64,000 nucleotides of DNA from UTCFX2 sp002050125 (GCA_027494035.1 JAOSJQ010000001.1:2480001-2544000), one strand, 5' to 3'. Positions 35,699 through 45,726 are shown, numbered from the stretch's first letter. Numbers and translations are program-made. Notes: generated by a model from the letters alone, not told the origin.

Positions 35699-37912
35699 AT
35701 GAAGAAACTCGCAGCGGTCCTGGCGTTGGTGATTATGTTCAGCCTTACAGCGGGCGGGTCGTACGCCGCCCCCGCGTTGAAGCGGGTGATCTACGCCGAC
35801 AGCCTCGCCGCCGGCTGGGATAACTGGTCCTGGGCAACGGTCAATCTGAACGCTTCCAGCCCGGTGCACAGCGGCAGCCGGAGCATCTCGGTCAGCCTGG
35901 GCGCCTGGCAGGGGCTTTACCTGCACAACGCCAGCCCGGACCTGCTAGGGACGACGCATTTGCAGTTCTATCTGCACGGCGGGTCAGCCGGCGGGCAGCG
36001 GATGAACGTGTATTTTTATCTCGAAATTGGCGGGAGCGCCCAAAGCGGACCCGCCGTGCCCGCGCCGCAGCCGCAGGCGGGCGCCTGGACGGAGGCGCGC
36101 CTGCCCCTGACGGCGCTGAACCCAACGAACGCCCCGGTGACCGGCGTCGTCTGGCAGGACGCCTCCGGCGGGAACCAGCCGGTTTTCTACATCGACGACA
36201 TTGCGCTGGTCAGCGATGAAGACCCGGGCGGGCCCCAACTCAGCGATGGGTATTTGCACCCGCGTTCGCTGCCCGCAGACGGGTTTTCAACCCTGACCGC
36301 CAGCGTGCGGGTCAGCGACCCGCAGGGAGCGGGCGATATCGCCGCGGTGACCCTGGATTTGAGCAGCCTCGGGCTGGGCAGCGTGGCGATGGCGGACGAC
36401 GGACGCAGCTACGACGGCGCCGCCGCCGACGGGGTTTATGGAACGGTGGTCGCCGTACCGCCGGGCGCGCCGGCGCGCGATCATTTCCTGCTCGCGCGGG
36501 CGCGTGACCAGGCGGGTCACACCGCCGCCCTGCCGCTGGGCGCCCTCAACGCGCTTGCCCCGCCCGGCGGCAAGATCCCAGCCGCCCTGCCGCCGCGCCT
36601 CGGCTGGGGGTCGAACGCCTGGAGCGAACAGCCCGGCGGCGACTGGCAGGTGAACAGCGGCGTGCCCTGGGATTACGTCTATCAGTACATCACTCACAAC
36701 TGGGAAACCTGGGGCGGGTCGTTTGTAAAACGCTTTGTAACCCAGGCGTGGAACAAAGGCTTTACCCCGATGGTGGTCGTCTATCTGGTGCTCGATACGC
36801 CGCCGCAGTGCGGCGAAGACAGCGCCTGTTACGCGCACAAGCTGCAAAACAGCGGGTTTGTGAACGCCTATCTGGCGTCGCTGGAGCGCGCCGCGCTGGA
36901 GGCGAACGGCGCCAAACCGGTGATCTTCAACATCGAGCCGGATTTCTATGGGTATATGCAGCAGCTCAGCAATTCGAGCAGCCGCCCGCCCGGGGTGCAG
37001 CCCAACGACCCGGCATCCTTTCCCGTGGCGCTCAACCGCAGCGGCTACCCGAACAACCTGGCGGGGTTTGGACGCTACATCGTAGATTTGATCCACAACT
37101 CCGCCCCCAACGCGCTGGTCGCGCCGATGGCGAGCAAGTGGGCTGCGCCGCCCGACCTGCAAAGCTCGAGTGCTGCGGCGGCGATCCAAAATGCCCAACG
37201 GGTGGCTTCGTTCATCGACGCGATGGGCGGGGCGCAGGCGGACCTGCTGGTGGTCGAGTGGAGCGACCGGGACGCCGGGTACGGCTTGCGCCCCTGGTGG
37301 GACGACACCGACCGGACCGCGCCGCGCCCCACGCGGGCGATTTTGTGGGAAAACGCCCTCTCGCAGGCGTCCGCCAAACGGCTGCTGCTCTGGCAGGCGC
37401 CGGTCGGGAATATGGCGCTGAACGACACCTGCGATCACTATCGCGACAACCGCGCGGCTTATCTGTTCAATCACGCCCGCGATGTGTTCGACGCCGGCGT
37501 CATCGGCGTGCTGTTCGGCGGCGGGATGGAGTGCATGACCCAGGTGTGGACGGATGGCGGGTTCGTGGCGGCGCAGGGGCAGATCGCCTACGCCAGCCCC
37601 GCCGCGCCAACCGGTCTGGCGCTGGACGGCGTTTTTGGTCCGTTGGCGCGGCTGCGCTGGAATGCGAACTCCGAGCCGGATCTGTGGCGTTATGCGCTGC
37701 GCTACCGCAAGCTGCCCGGCGGGTCGAGCGTGACCGTGCCGGTGAGCCGCCGCAACTCGGTGGGGCTGATCCTGCCCGCCGCCGGGGATTGGGAGGTGCG
37801 GCTGGCGGCGCTCGACGCGCTGGGCAACGCCAGCGCGTACTCAGCCCCGCTCACGCTGTCCACGCTGGAGGACGCCGATTTGATCTTTCTGCCGCGCGTG
37901 CAGCGCCGCTGA
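35699..37912 (+). CDS. secreted multidomain protein with glycosidase-like barrel
   Basis: A 737-residue protein with a signal peptide (1-23, SYA cleavage). Residues 30-175 form a beta-sandwich of carbohydrate-binding type (YFYLEIGGSAQSG, VFYIDDIALVSD), followed by a bacterial Ig/choice-of-anchor-like domain (180-285), then a region from about 300 that looks like a TIM-barrel hydrolase (NIEPDFYGYMQQL, VVEWSDRDAGYGLRPWW, GVLFGGGMECM). An Fn3-like domain (about 640-725) ends it. I do not recognise the family. No promoter is obvious in the 167-base gap upstream. Confidence 0.72.
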   Translation: MKKLAAVLALVIMFSLTAGGSYAAPALKRVIYADSLAAGWDNWSWATVNLNASSPVHSGSRSISVSLGAWQGLYLHNASPDLLGTTHLQFYLHGGSAGGQRMNVYFYLEIGGSAQSGPAVPAPQPQAGAWTEARLPLTALNPTNAPVTGVVWQDASGGNQPVFYIDDIALVSDEDPGGPQLSDGYLHPRSLPADGFSTLTASVRVSDPQGAGDIAAVTLDLSSLGLGSVAMADDGRSYDGAAADGVYGTVVAVPPGAPARDHFLLARARDQAGHTAALPLGALNALAPPGGKIPAALPPRLGWGSNAWSEQPGGDWQVNSGVPWDYVYQYITHNWETWGGSFVKRFVTQAWNKGFTPMVVVYLVLDTPPQCGEDSACYAHKLQNSGFVNAYLASLERAALEANGAKPVIFNIEPDFYGYMQQLSNSSSRPPGVQPNDPASFPVALNRSGYPNNLAGFGRYIVDLIHNSAPNALVAPMASKWAAPPDLQSSSAAAAIQNAQRVASFIDAMGGAQADLLVVEWSDRDAGYGLRPWWDDTDRTAPRPTRAILWENALSQASAKRLLLWQAPVGNMALNDTCDHYRDNRAAYLFNHARDVFDAGVIGVLFGGGMECMTQVWTDGGFVAAQGQIAYASPAAPTGLALDGVFGPLARLRWNANSEPDLWRYALRYRKLPGGSSVTVPVSRRNSVGLILPAAGDWEVRLAALDALGNASAYSAPLTLSTLEDADLIFLPRVQRR

Positions 37913-37925
37913 TTCCCTCCGCGCC

Positions 37926-38882
37926 TCAGCCTTCGAACTCCAGTTTGGCAAAATCCCCCGGCTCGCCAATGGCGATCCCGCGCAGGTTGGGGTCGATGCG
38001 CTTGAGCAGCCCGCACAGCACCGATCCGCTGCCCAGTTCGATGAACGTGGTGATGCCGCGCGCCGCCAGCGCCTGGATCGATTCGGTCCAGCGCACGCGC
38101 GCGGTGAGCTGCTGGCGCAGATCGGCGCGCACTGCCTGCGCGCTCGCCAGCGGCTGGGCGGTGACGTTGCCAACGATCGGGATGGCCGGGTCCTGCACGC
38201 CGGCGCCTTCCACCGCCTGGTTGAAGCGCTCCTGGGCGTGCGCCATCATGGGCGAATGGGCGGGGATGCTGACCGCCAGCGGGCGCACCTTGCGGATGCC
38301 GGCGTCGTTTGCCAGGCGGTCGGCGCGTTCGAGCGCCTCCACCGCGCCCGAGATGACCACCTGCCCCGGGCAGTTGTCGTTCGCCACCTGCACCACCTGA
38401 TCCGCGGCGCTGGCTGCGGCGCAGATGCGCTCCAGCGTGGGGATGTCTGCCCCAAGCACCGCCGCCATCCCACCCGGGGTGAGCTGCCCGGCTTCTTTCA
38501 TCAATTCACCGCGCCGGCGCACCAGCCGCAACGCCGATTCGTAGGTGAGCGACCCCGCGGCGACCAGCGCGCTCAGTTCGCCCATCGAATGACCCGCAAC
38601 CGCGGCCGGCTGGAAGCCCGGATATTTTTCCTGGAACAGGCGCAGCGCCGCTATCGAATGCACCAGCAGCGCCGGCTGGGTGTTGACGGTGTCGTTCAAC
38701 TCGCTTTCGGGTCCCTCCCATGCCAGGCGGGACAACTCGAAACCCAGCCAGGCGTCCGCCTGCGCGAAGACCTGGAGCGCCTGCGGGTAGGTTTGCGCCA
38801 GTTCGCGTCCCATGCCGACTGCCTGGGAGCCCTGACCCGGAAACAGAAAAGCGCTTTGTTCAGGATTGAATGGAAGTTTCAT
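37926..38882 (-). CDS. fabD: malonyl-CoA:ACP transacylase
   Basis: A 318-residue enzyme that loads malonate onto ACP. FLFPGQGSQAVGMG, AVAGHSMGELSALVAAG with the nucleophilic Ser, and VANDNCPGQVVISG plus SIPAHSPMM with the catalytic His are all present. The start is taken as ATG 38882; a GTG just ahead (38885) is an alternative. It follows rpmF on the - strand, the gene order often seen for rpmF and fatty-acid genes. Confidence 0.93.
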   Translation of the reverse strand: MKLPFNPEQSAFLFPGQGSQAVGMGRELAQTYPQALQVFAQADAWLGFELSRLAWEGPESELNDTVNTQPALLVHSIAALRLFQEKYPGFQPAAVAGHSMGELSALVAAGSLTYESALRLVRRRGELMKEAGQLTPGGMAAVLGADIPTLERICAAASAADQVVQVANDNCPGQVVISGAVEALERADRLANDAGIRKVRPLAVSIPAHSPMMAHAQERFNQAVEGAGVQDPAIPIVGNVTAQPLASAQAVRADLRQQLTARVRWTESIQALAARGITTFIELGSGSVLCGLLKRIDPNLRGIAIGEPGDFAKLEFEG

Positions 38883-38994
38883 CACGTTTCAATAACACCC
38901 TCGGCTCGGAATGGATGCGCAGCGGGCGAATACAAAAGCCCGCCGCCGTTCTCGGATGGCTGCGGGCTGGAATTCATCATACGGATCAGCCAGG

Positions 38995-39192
38995 TTATTT
39001 CTTCTTTTTCTTCTCTTCCAGGTTGACGACCTCGCGGCCCTTGTAATGACCGCAATTCGGGCAGACCGTGTGCGGCAGGCGCATTTCGCCGCAATTGCTG
39101 CACTGCACCAGGGCGCGGGCTTGTAAGCCGTCGTGCGCCCGCCGCCGGTCGCGGCGTCCGGGGGATGTTTTACGCTTTGGATGTGGCGCCAT
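38995..39192 (-). CDS. rpmF: 50S ribosomal protein L32
   Basis: A 65-residue basic protein: PHPKRKTSPGRRDRRRAHDG at the N-terminus and a zinc ribbon CSNCGEMRLPHTVCPNCGHY with four cysteines, then GREVV and a Lys tail. This is the Zn-binding form of L32. It is the first gene of the rpmF-fabD unit. Confidence 0.95.
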   Translation of the reverse strand: MAPHPKRKTSPGRRDRRRAHDGLQARALVQCSNCGEMRLPHTVCPNCGHYKGREVVNLEEKKKKK

Positions 39193-39290
39193 GTCTTACT
39201 CCTTCTAAACGCTCGAGCGTTCCGGCTGAAACGCCTCGTTAATCGACTCCGTAAAATAAAACCTGGCTCGGTCTTTGCCCAGGCTACGTG

Positions 39291-39319
39291 ATTATACGGG
39301 GTGCGGCGCATTCTGTCAA
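39291..39319 (-). promoter_or_regulatory. sigma-70 consensus promoter of rpmF-fabD
   Basis: On the - strand TTGACA (39319-39314) and TATAAT (39296-39291) are both perfect hexamers separated by 17 bases. Transcription would begin near 39284, about 90 bases before the L32 start. Confidence 0.85.
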
Positions 39320-39324
39320 GCGAA

Positions 39325-41802
39325 TCAGCGAACCTTAAAAACCCAGACCCCGTCCTGCGCGTAGAGCATCTCGAACAAACCGCTGTTGGCGAGCAGGCGC
39401 GGAGAGAACGCCCCGCCGCGCCGCCCGGCGAAGAGGTACTGCACGCCCTCCTGGATCATCATTTGGCGCAGGGCGGGCGGGTCGCCAGCCAGGTCGAGCG
39501 CAGCCTGGCTGATGCGGTTGACCCGCGCGAAGTCGGGTTTGCTGCCCATGCCGTACAGCAGGTTGGGCGGCATGGTCTTCACGCCCGCCAGGGGCGTGAT
39601 CCAGTAGCCGCCGTCGCGCCCCGCGTAGGCGCCGTAACCCCACAGGAACGGGTTGATTAGAACCGTCTGGTCGGGCGGGATGTTTTCGGCGACCCAGGCG
39701 AGTGCCGGGCGGTCGGGCTGGCGGAACAGCAGCGTCGTCGGGTTGAGAACCGGCATGAGCTGGCGTATCCCCAGCCAGCAGACGTAGAGCATCCCCAAGC
39801 CGATGAGCGGGACGCCCAAAGGGCGCAGGCGGGCGGGCGTCAGGCGCTCGAGCGCACGCAGAGCAACGCTGAGCGCATACCCGCCCAGCACGGCAATCGG
39901 CATGAAGAGCATGATCTCGACCGAGGTTTTGTTGATCTGCCCGGCTAGCGGCAGCGAAACCACGCCCTGGTTGGCGGACATAAACAGCAGCCCGACCCAC
40001 AGCGCCAGCGCCGGACCGAACCAGCGGGCGCGCAGGATGGCGATCGCCAAGCCCGCCAGCGCCAGCCACAGCGCCGCTTTGCCGTACGCCGGGAGTAGAT
40101 AGCCCCAATCGAGCGCCAGCGGCTCCGGCTGGGACGCTCCCAGCTCCACGATGGGGCGCAGCAGCGTGTTGAACAGCCCGCGCCACCAGGGCAGGCTGAC
40201 CAGCACCCCCAGCGCCAGCGCCGCGCCGACCCACACCAGCGCGCGGCTCAGGCTGACCCACAGCGGCAGCTTGTCGAGCGAGCGCAGCAACTCGCTTATA
40301 AAGACCGCGAGCATGAGCAGCGCCAGGAAACCCAGCACGCGGTAGTGGATCAGCAGCAAGCCGCCCCCCGCGACGGCGCTCAGGACGGCGAGCCGGAGCG
40401 CGCCCGGTTTGGAGACCTCCGCGCCTTGCGCCGGTGCGCCGGGGAGCGCAGCCGGGCGAAAGACGCGCCCCTGGAGCAGCCGCCCCAGCAGCGCCGCCCC
40501 AGCGGGCAGCACCAGCAAGCCGGTGAGCTGGGTGTAGCGCCCCCAACTGGTGTAATAGGTTGGCATGACGGTCATAAAGCCGGCGATCAGCGCGGCGAAC
40601 AACCCCGCCGGGCGGTCGTGCGTCAGCCCCGCCGCGAGCAGATAGACCGCCGGGATGATCAGCGCGTTCAAGACCTGCCCGAGCAGCAGCATCGCCCGCG
40701 ATAGCTCCAGCCCGCTGAGCCAGTGCAGCCCGGCGAGCAGGGCGTGAAACCCCGGATGATAGTTGGCGGCGCCCGCCGCGACGTACGGCGCGTAACTGAC
40801 GGGGTAGCCGCCCCCTTCGACGATCAGGCGCGCGATCACCGCGTGATGCACCGGATCGACCCAGGCGGGAACGTCCAGGTCGCGCACCATTGCCAGGCGG
40901 AAACCCAGACCGAGCGCCAACAAGCCGAGCAGCGCCAGGTCGATCCGGTCCGGCAGGGGGAGCCGCTCGAACCGCCGCCGGCGGCGCACGATCAGACCGA
41001 CCAGTCCCAGGCTCAGCAGCAGCGCCGCGCCCATAACGCTTCCGCGGTTCCAGTGCAGCCCCAGCGCCGTGGACCAGAGCAGCGCCAGCGGGACCAGCGC
41101 CAGGCTCAAACCGACCGCGAGCGCCTGGCGCGCGGACCAATCCCAGGCGCGCAGTAATGCGATTCCGCCGCCCAGCCCGGCGAGTTCGAGCGCCAGCCGC
41201 CCCGGCGCCCAGAGCAGCAGCAACAGCGGCAGGGCGAGCCACAGCCCCGGGGCGGCGCGGCGCAAATCTTCCAGGAACGCCCCGCCCGCATATTCATAGG
41301 ACGTGCGGAAAGCCAGATCGACCGGGCGGACCGCGCCGTTGATGTACAGCGCGCCCTCGGGGTAGCCGTCCTCGCTGCGCCCGTAGATCGCCAGCGGGGG
41401 ACCCGCGCTGGTAAGCGTGACCAGGTAGCCCTGGTCGGGCGGATCGAACTGGGGCGGGAAGGTCAGGCTGAGCGGGAACTGCTCGCGGATCTGGGCGTAA
41501 GGCACGTCCAGGCTCGCCAGCGGGTCGCCCGGCTGCGGAAAGTGATAGAGGTCAACGTGCAGATGCGCGCCGTCCGCCGGATCCGCCGAGGCGACCCGCA
41601 GCCAGAGCTGCAGCCTGTTCAAGCCCGGGCGGCGCGAGAGGAACGATTGGGAGATTTGGGTGTTGGCGTCGAGGGTGGTGATCAGGTCGGCGGTGTAATC
41701 GAACGAGGTTTCGGGGTCGCGCAGGCTGACGCAGCCGGGCAGCGCAAACAGGCAAAGCAGAGCGAGCAGCAGGCTGAGGCGGCGCGCCTCACTTCTGCTC
41801 AA
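39325..41802 (-). CDS. large polytopic membrane protein, GT-C glycosyltransferase-like
   Basis: An 825-residue protein with an N-terminal hydrophobic segment ending LPGC (lipoprotein-like or first helix), a soluble segment of about 150 residues, then about a dozen membrane helices. An acidic/His stretch in the loop after a helix (RDLDVPAWVDPVHHAVIARL) resembles the catalytic DxD-type loop of dolichyl-phosphate-sugar-using GT-C enzymes. The C-terminus has a small periplasmic domain (ENIPPDQTVLINPFLWGYG). Exact donor and acceptor are unknown. The start overlaps the prfB 3' end by 14 bases. Confidence 0.68.
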   Translation of the reverse strand: MSRSEARRLSLLLALLCLFALPGCVSLRDPETSFDYTADLITTLDANTQISQSFLSRRPGLNRLQLWLRVASADPADGAHLHVDLYHFPQPGDPLASLDVPYAQIREQFPLSLTFPPQFDPPDQGYLVTLTSAGPPLAIYGRSEDGYPEGALYINGAVRPVDLAFRTSYEYAGGAFLEDLRRAAPGLWLALPLLLLLWAPGRLALELAGLGGGIALLRAWDWSARQALAVGLSLALVPLALLWSTALGLHWNRGSVMGAALLLSLGLVGLIVRRRRRFERLPLPDRIDLALLGLLALGLGFRLAMVRDLDVPAWVDPVHHAVIARLIVEGGGYPVSYAPYVAAGAANYHPGFHALLAGLHWLSGLELSRAMLLLGQVLNALIIPAVYLLAAGLTHDRPAGLFAALIAGFMTVMPTYYTSWGRYTQLTGLLVLPAGAALLGRLLQGRVFRPAALPGAPAQGAEVSKPGALRLAVLSAVAGGGLLLIHYRVLGFLALLMLAVFISELLRSLDKLPLWVSLSRALVWVGAALALGVLVSLPWWRGLFNTLLRPIVELGASQPEPLALDWGYLLPAYGKAALWLALAGLAIAILRARWFGPALALWVGLLFMSANQGVVSLPLAGQINKTSVEIMLFMPIAVLGGYALSVALRALERLTPARLRPLGVPLIGLGMLYVCWLGIRQLMPVLNPTTLLFRQPDRPALAWVAENIPPDQTVLINPFLWGYGAYAGRDGGYWITPLAGVKTMPPNLLYGMGSKPDFARVNRISQAALDLAGDPPALRQMMIQEGVQYLFAGRRGGAFSPRLLANSGLFEMLYAQDGVWVFKVR

Positions 41803-42899
41803 CCTTGCGGCTCCCGTTGCCGGCGGTCTCCCGCAGATAGGCTTCGATAAAACCGTCGATCTCGCCGTTCAGCACGGCGGCGGTGTTGCCCTCTTCATAG
41901 TTAGTGCGGTGGTCTTTGACCATCTGGTAGGGGTGCAGCACGTAGGAGCGGATCTGCGAACCCCATTCGGCTTTGGTGTACTCGCCGCGCAGCTCAGCGA
42001 GCTGCTGCTCCTGTTCGGCTTGCTTGACTTCGAACAGGCGGGCGCGCAGCACGCGCAGCGCGTTCTCGCGGTTCTGCGTTTGCGAGCGCTCGTTCTGGCA
42101 GGTGACTACGATGCCGGTGGGCAGGTGGGTGATGCGCACCGCGGTGTCGTTTTTTTGCACGTTCTGCCCGCCAGCCCCGGCGGAGCGGTAGGTGTCGATG
42201 CGCAGATCGTGCGGGTTGATCGCGATTTCTTCATCGTCTTCGACCTGGGGAAGCACTTCGACCAGCGCAAACGAAGTGTGGCGGCGATGGGCGGCATCGA
42301 AGGGGGATAGGCGCACCAGCCGGTGCACGCCCTTCTCGGGGCGCAGATAGCCGTAAGCGTAGGGACCGTCCACGGCGATGGTCACGCTCTTTAGCCCCGC
42401 CTCTTCGCCCTCGGTGCGGTCGAGGATTTCGGTCTCATAGCCGTTGAGTTCTGCCCAGCGCAGGTACATGCGCTCGAGCATCTCTGCCCAATCTTGCGAG
42501 TCGGTGCCGCCGGCGCCGGCGTGGATGGCGAGCAGCGCGTCGCCGCGGTCAAAGCGCCCCGAGAGCCGGGTCTCCAGCTCGCGGCGCTCCAGTTCCGCCT
42601 CGAGGTGGTCGGCTTCCTGCTCCAGCTCGCTGCGCAGGCTTGGGTCTTCGAGCCGCGCGAGCTCGAGCGCATCGACGGCGCGCTGGCGCAGGCGCTGCCA
42701 GCCCTCGACCTGCAGGCGCAGACCAGCGAGCTTCTTCATCACGCCGCGGGCGCGCTCGGGGTCATCCCAGAGGTCGGGCTGTTCGGATTCTTTTTGCAGT
42801 TTTTCGCGTTGGGTTTCTAGTTCGGGGAAGTCAAAGACGCACCAGAAGGTGCGAAATTCGTTCCTGACAGGTTTCCAAACGATCGATCACGTCTTGCAT
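41789..42899 (-). CDS. prfB: peptide chain release factor 2 (programmed +1 frameshift)
   Basis: RF2 terminates at UGA and UAA. The first segment starts at ATG 42899 and reads 22 codons to an in-frame TGA (42833-42831) within CTT-TGA-C; a +1 slip gives DFPELETQREKLQKES and the rest of the factor. The main frame has the GGQ tripeptide (AGGQNVQKND) for peptide release and RLSPFDAAHRRHTSFA with the SPF recognition motif that distinguishes RF2 from RF1. Frameshifting lets low RF2 raise its own synthesis (established for E. coli). GGAG before ATG 42899 supports the start. The full protein is about 370 codons. Confidence 0.94.
42830..42836 (-). promoter_or_regulatory. prfB autoregulatory +1 frameshift site
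   Basis: The - strand reads CTTTGAC, the conserved slippery codon, stop codon and following C of the RF2 recoding site. A GGTG three bases before CTT could act as a weak internal Shine-Dalgarno element; it is poorer than the E. coli one. Confidence 0.9.
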
Positions 42900-42942
42900 C
42901 GTAAATTCTCCACATGCGGATTGCACGCACAATTATAACGTA

Positions 42943-43860
42943 TTATGCGCCGTTGAAGTCTAAAATCCCCTCCACGAACAGGTCGGGGTCGAAGGGCTGC
43001 AGGTCGCCGGGTTGTTCGCCCAGCCCGGCGAACAGGATCGGCAAGCCCAGGTCGTGCTGGATGGCGAACGCCATGCCGCCGCGGGCGGAGGAATCGAGCT
43101 TGGCGAGGATCACGCCGGTGACGCCGACCGCCTGTTTGAAGGCGCGCGCCTGCTGCAGGGCGTTCTGCCCGGTGGTGGCGTCCATCACCAGCCAGACGTG
43201 GTGCGGCGCGCCCGGCTCAGCCTTGCCCACCACGCGGTGCACCTTCTTGAGCTCTTCCATGAGGTTGAAGCGGGTGTGCAGACGCCCGGCGGTATCGATC
43301 AGCACGATGTCGGCTGCGCGCGCCTGGGCGGCTTTGACGCTGTCGTACGCCACCGCGCCCGAATCGGCGCCCATCTGCCCGGCGATGACCGGCAGGTCGA
43401 GGCGCGCTGCCCAGGTCTCGAGCTGGTCGACGGCGGCGGCGCGGAAGGTGTCCGCCGCGCCCAGCAGCACCTGGCGCCCCATGTCCTTGAAGCGCAAGCC
43501 CAGCTTGGCGATGCTGGTGGTCTTGCCGGAGCCGTTGACGCCCACGATCAGGATCACGGTCGGTTTGCGGCTCAGGTCGATCTCCGGCGGCGCGACGAGC
43601 AGGCTGCGCAGCTCCTGGCGCAGACCGTCCTGCAGGTCGCGGGCGCGCACCAGCCCCTCGGCGTCGACGCGCTTTTCGAGCCTTTCCAGCACGACCTCGG
43701 TCGTCTCCACGCCCAGGTCCGCCTGGATCAACAGGGCTTCGAGGTCGTCCCAGGTTTCGGGGGTGATCTCGCTCGCGCCGAGCAGCGTCACGATCTGTCC
43801 GAAGGCGGCTTTGCTCGATTTCGAAAGCCCGGATTTCCACTGTGAAAACAGGTTTGCCAT
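42943..43860 (-). CDS. ftsY: signal recognition particle receptor FtsY
   Basis: A 305-residue SRP GTPase: an N domain helical bundle, then GVNGSGKTTSIAKLG (P-loop), DTFRAAAVDQLE, IVLIDTAGRLHT (G3), GVILAKLDSSARGG (G4-like TKLD) and the C-terminal LPILFAGLGEQPGDLQPFD. The long acidic A domain of E. coli FtsY is absent, as in many bacteria. It directs ribosomes with nascent membrane proteins to the translocon. Confidence 0.95.
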   Translation of the reverse strand: MANLFSQWKSGLSKSSKAAFGQIVTLLGASEITPETWDDLEALLIQADLGVETTEVVLERLEKRVDAEGLVRARDLQDGLRQELRSLLVAPPEIDLSRKPTVILIVGVNGSGKTTSIAKLGLRFKDMGRQVLLGAADTFRAAAVDQLETWAARLDLPVIAGQMGADSGAVAYDSVKAAQARAADIVLIDTAGRLHTRFNLMEELKKVHRVVGKAEPGAPHHVWLVMDATTGQNALQQARAFKQAVGVTGVILAKLDSSARGGMAFAIQHDLGLPILFAGLGEQPGDLQPFDPDLFVEGILDFNGA

Positions 43861-44016
43861 TGCGCCTTTCCCTGCCGGAGGCGATTATAACATCGAAAGA
43901 ACCGAAAGGTTTTCAAAACCCTTCCGGCTCTCATTTTGACACTTCGTACCCCTTCCTTTTTCGTTTTTAATTATAATTGCGCATGTTGATCTGAATTATC
44001 CGAGAGGAGATAAGCC

Positions 44017-45609
44017 ATGATCGCACTCTTCGGTTATCCCATCGTTCTGCCGCCGCCGCTCGACCGGCTTGACCCCATCCTGGCGACCTTCCTGCTCACC
44101 GCGCTGGCATGGATCACCATCGCCGCGCTGGCGTACGCGGCGCTCACCTATCTGCTGCGCGCGGTCGCGCGGCGGCTGCCCGGCGATGTGGAAGACAGCC
44201 TGCTGGCAATCCTGCGCAAACCCGCCATCGTCCTGATCGGCGCTTACGGGCTGGTGGACACCTTCCAGACCTTGCCGCTTCAACCCGCGCTGACCGCCTT
44301 GCTGGACAAGTTCCTGCAGACCACGCTGATCCTGGTGGTGCTGTTTCTGCTCTGGCGGCTGATCAAAGACGTGGTGTTGTACTACGGGAAGAACTGGGCG
44401 CGCAAAACCGAAAGCAAGGTCGACGACAACCTGATCGCCATCCTGAACGTCTTTGGTCCGCTCTCGATCTTGATCATCGGGGTGTTGATGGTGCTGCCCG
44501 TCTGGGGGTTGGACATCAGTTCGGCGCTGGTCGGCGCGGGGGTGATCGGTCTGATCGTCGGTCTGGCGCTGCAAGACAGCCTTTCCAACTTGTTTAGCGG
44601 GATGAGCCTGGTGGTCGAAGCCGCCTACCGCAGCGGCGACCTGCTCCAACTGCCGGACGGCAGCGTGTGCGAGGTGGAGGAGTTGGGGCTGCGCTCGACG
44701 CGCATGTACTCGCTGGACTCACACAGCACGTTGTATTTGCCCAACAAAAACCTGGCAAACATGACCATCATCAACATCACCAAACCGACCGTCGAGAAGC
44801 GCGACCAAATCGAGTTCAGCCTGCCGGCGCAGGCAGACATGGCGGTGACAGAGGGGCGCGTGACGCGCATCGCCGGCGGGGTTCCCGGGGTGCTCATGGA
44901 TGATCTGACGCGCAAAATCGAGCTGGTGAAGCAGCAGCTCGCAGAGATGGAATCCGAGATCAGCCGCGACGATCACGATCGTTCGCATCAACAACTCAGC
45001 CACTCTAAAGAGATCGACTGCTATCAGCGGTCCATCGCCAAGCTTGAATTCGAGCGCGACTTCAACCAGGCAACCGCAGAGTTCATCCAGCAGGCGAAGA
45101 CGCTGGCAGCGGGTCTCCACGAGCGCGAGGCGCAAGGCTTTTCTACGGAGGAAAAGCGGGAGATCAAGCAGGATTTCGTCCCGCCCGCGCAGGCGGCTTT
45201 TGAAGCCTTAGTCGCCGCTTCCGAGAACTGGGCGCGCCAGGACGATCCCTATGCTTCGGACGCCGAGAACGATTTTGTGCGCGAGATCTGGGCGCGGCGC
45301 AACGAGCACCTGTCGGAACGCTGGGAAAGGCTGCGCAGCAGGATGATCCGCCCGACCGACCCGACCGAGATGCGCCTGGACGATATGGCGCTGGGGTTGG
45401 TCGGCTGGCTGCAGAGCGAATACCGCCTTTTGCCCGAACCCTGGAAAAACCCTTGCGTGACGTTCAAGAGCTTTAACGACAATGACGCCGTCCTGCGGCT
45501 CTGGTTCTACGTGGATAACATCCGCCTGGAGCACGATGGGCGCTTGCAGCGCGTGCGCACCGACATCGCCCGCCGCATACGCGCAGAGCTGCAGGGGGCA
45601 GGGGCGTAG
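44017..45609 (+). CDS. MscS-family mechanosensitive channel with long cytoplasmic C-terminus
   Basis: A 530-residue protein. Four hydrophobic helices occupy about residues 15-190; the last, VGAGVIGLIVGLALQDSLSNLFSG, is the Gly/Ala-rich pore-lining helix of MscS. A beta domain follows (RSGDLLQLPDGSVCEVEELG, NLANMTIINITKPT). Beyond about residue 290 lies a charged helical insertion (predicted coiled coil) and a further C-terminal domain, longer than the E. coli channel. AGGAG ahead of ATG 44017 supports the start. It would vent solutes on hypo-osmotic shock. Confidence 0.87.
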   Translation: MIALFGYPIVLPPPLDRLDPILATFLLTALAWITIAALAYAALTYLLRAVARRLPGDVEDSLLAILRKPAIVLIGAYGLVDTFQTLPLQPALTALLDKFLQTTLILVVLFLLWRLIKDVVLYYGKNWARKTESKVDDNLIAILNVFGPLSILIIGVLMVLPVWGLDISSALVGAGVIGLIVGLALQDSLSNLFSGMSLVVEAAYRSGDLLQLPDGSVCEVEELGLRSTRMYSLDSHSTLYLPNKNLANMTIINITKPTVEKRDQIEFSLPAQADMAVTEGRVTRIAGGVPGVLMDDLTRKIELVKQQLAEMESEISRDDHDRSHQQLSHSKEIDCYQRSIAKLEFERDFNQATAEFIQQAKTLAAGLHEREAQGFSTEEKREIKQDFVPPAQAAFEALVAASENWARQDDPYASDAENDFVREIWARRNEHLSERWERLRSRMIRPTDPTEMRLDDMALGLVGWLQSEYRLLPEPWKNPCVTFKSFNDNDAVLRLWFYVDNIRLEHDGRLQRVRTDIARRIRAELQGAGA

Positions 45610-45668
45610 GTCTCCTGGGGACTGACCCAAACCCAGTTGTATGCTCGAATTAACTGAACATCGGACGT

Positions 45669-45705
45669 AAAAGACCCCTGGGCATTCGAACCCCAGGGGT
45701 CTTTT
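45669..45705 (+). terminator. rho-independent terminator
   Basis: AAAAGACCCCTGGG (45669-45682) pairs with CCCAGGGGTCTTTT (45692-45705) and is followed by T and GTTG. It lies 60 bases after the MscS stop and ahead of the convergent LysM gene, and may serve both. Confidence 0.9.
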
Positions 45706-45726
45706 TGTTGGCAAACGTGGATAAAA

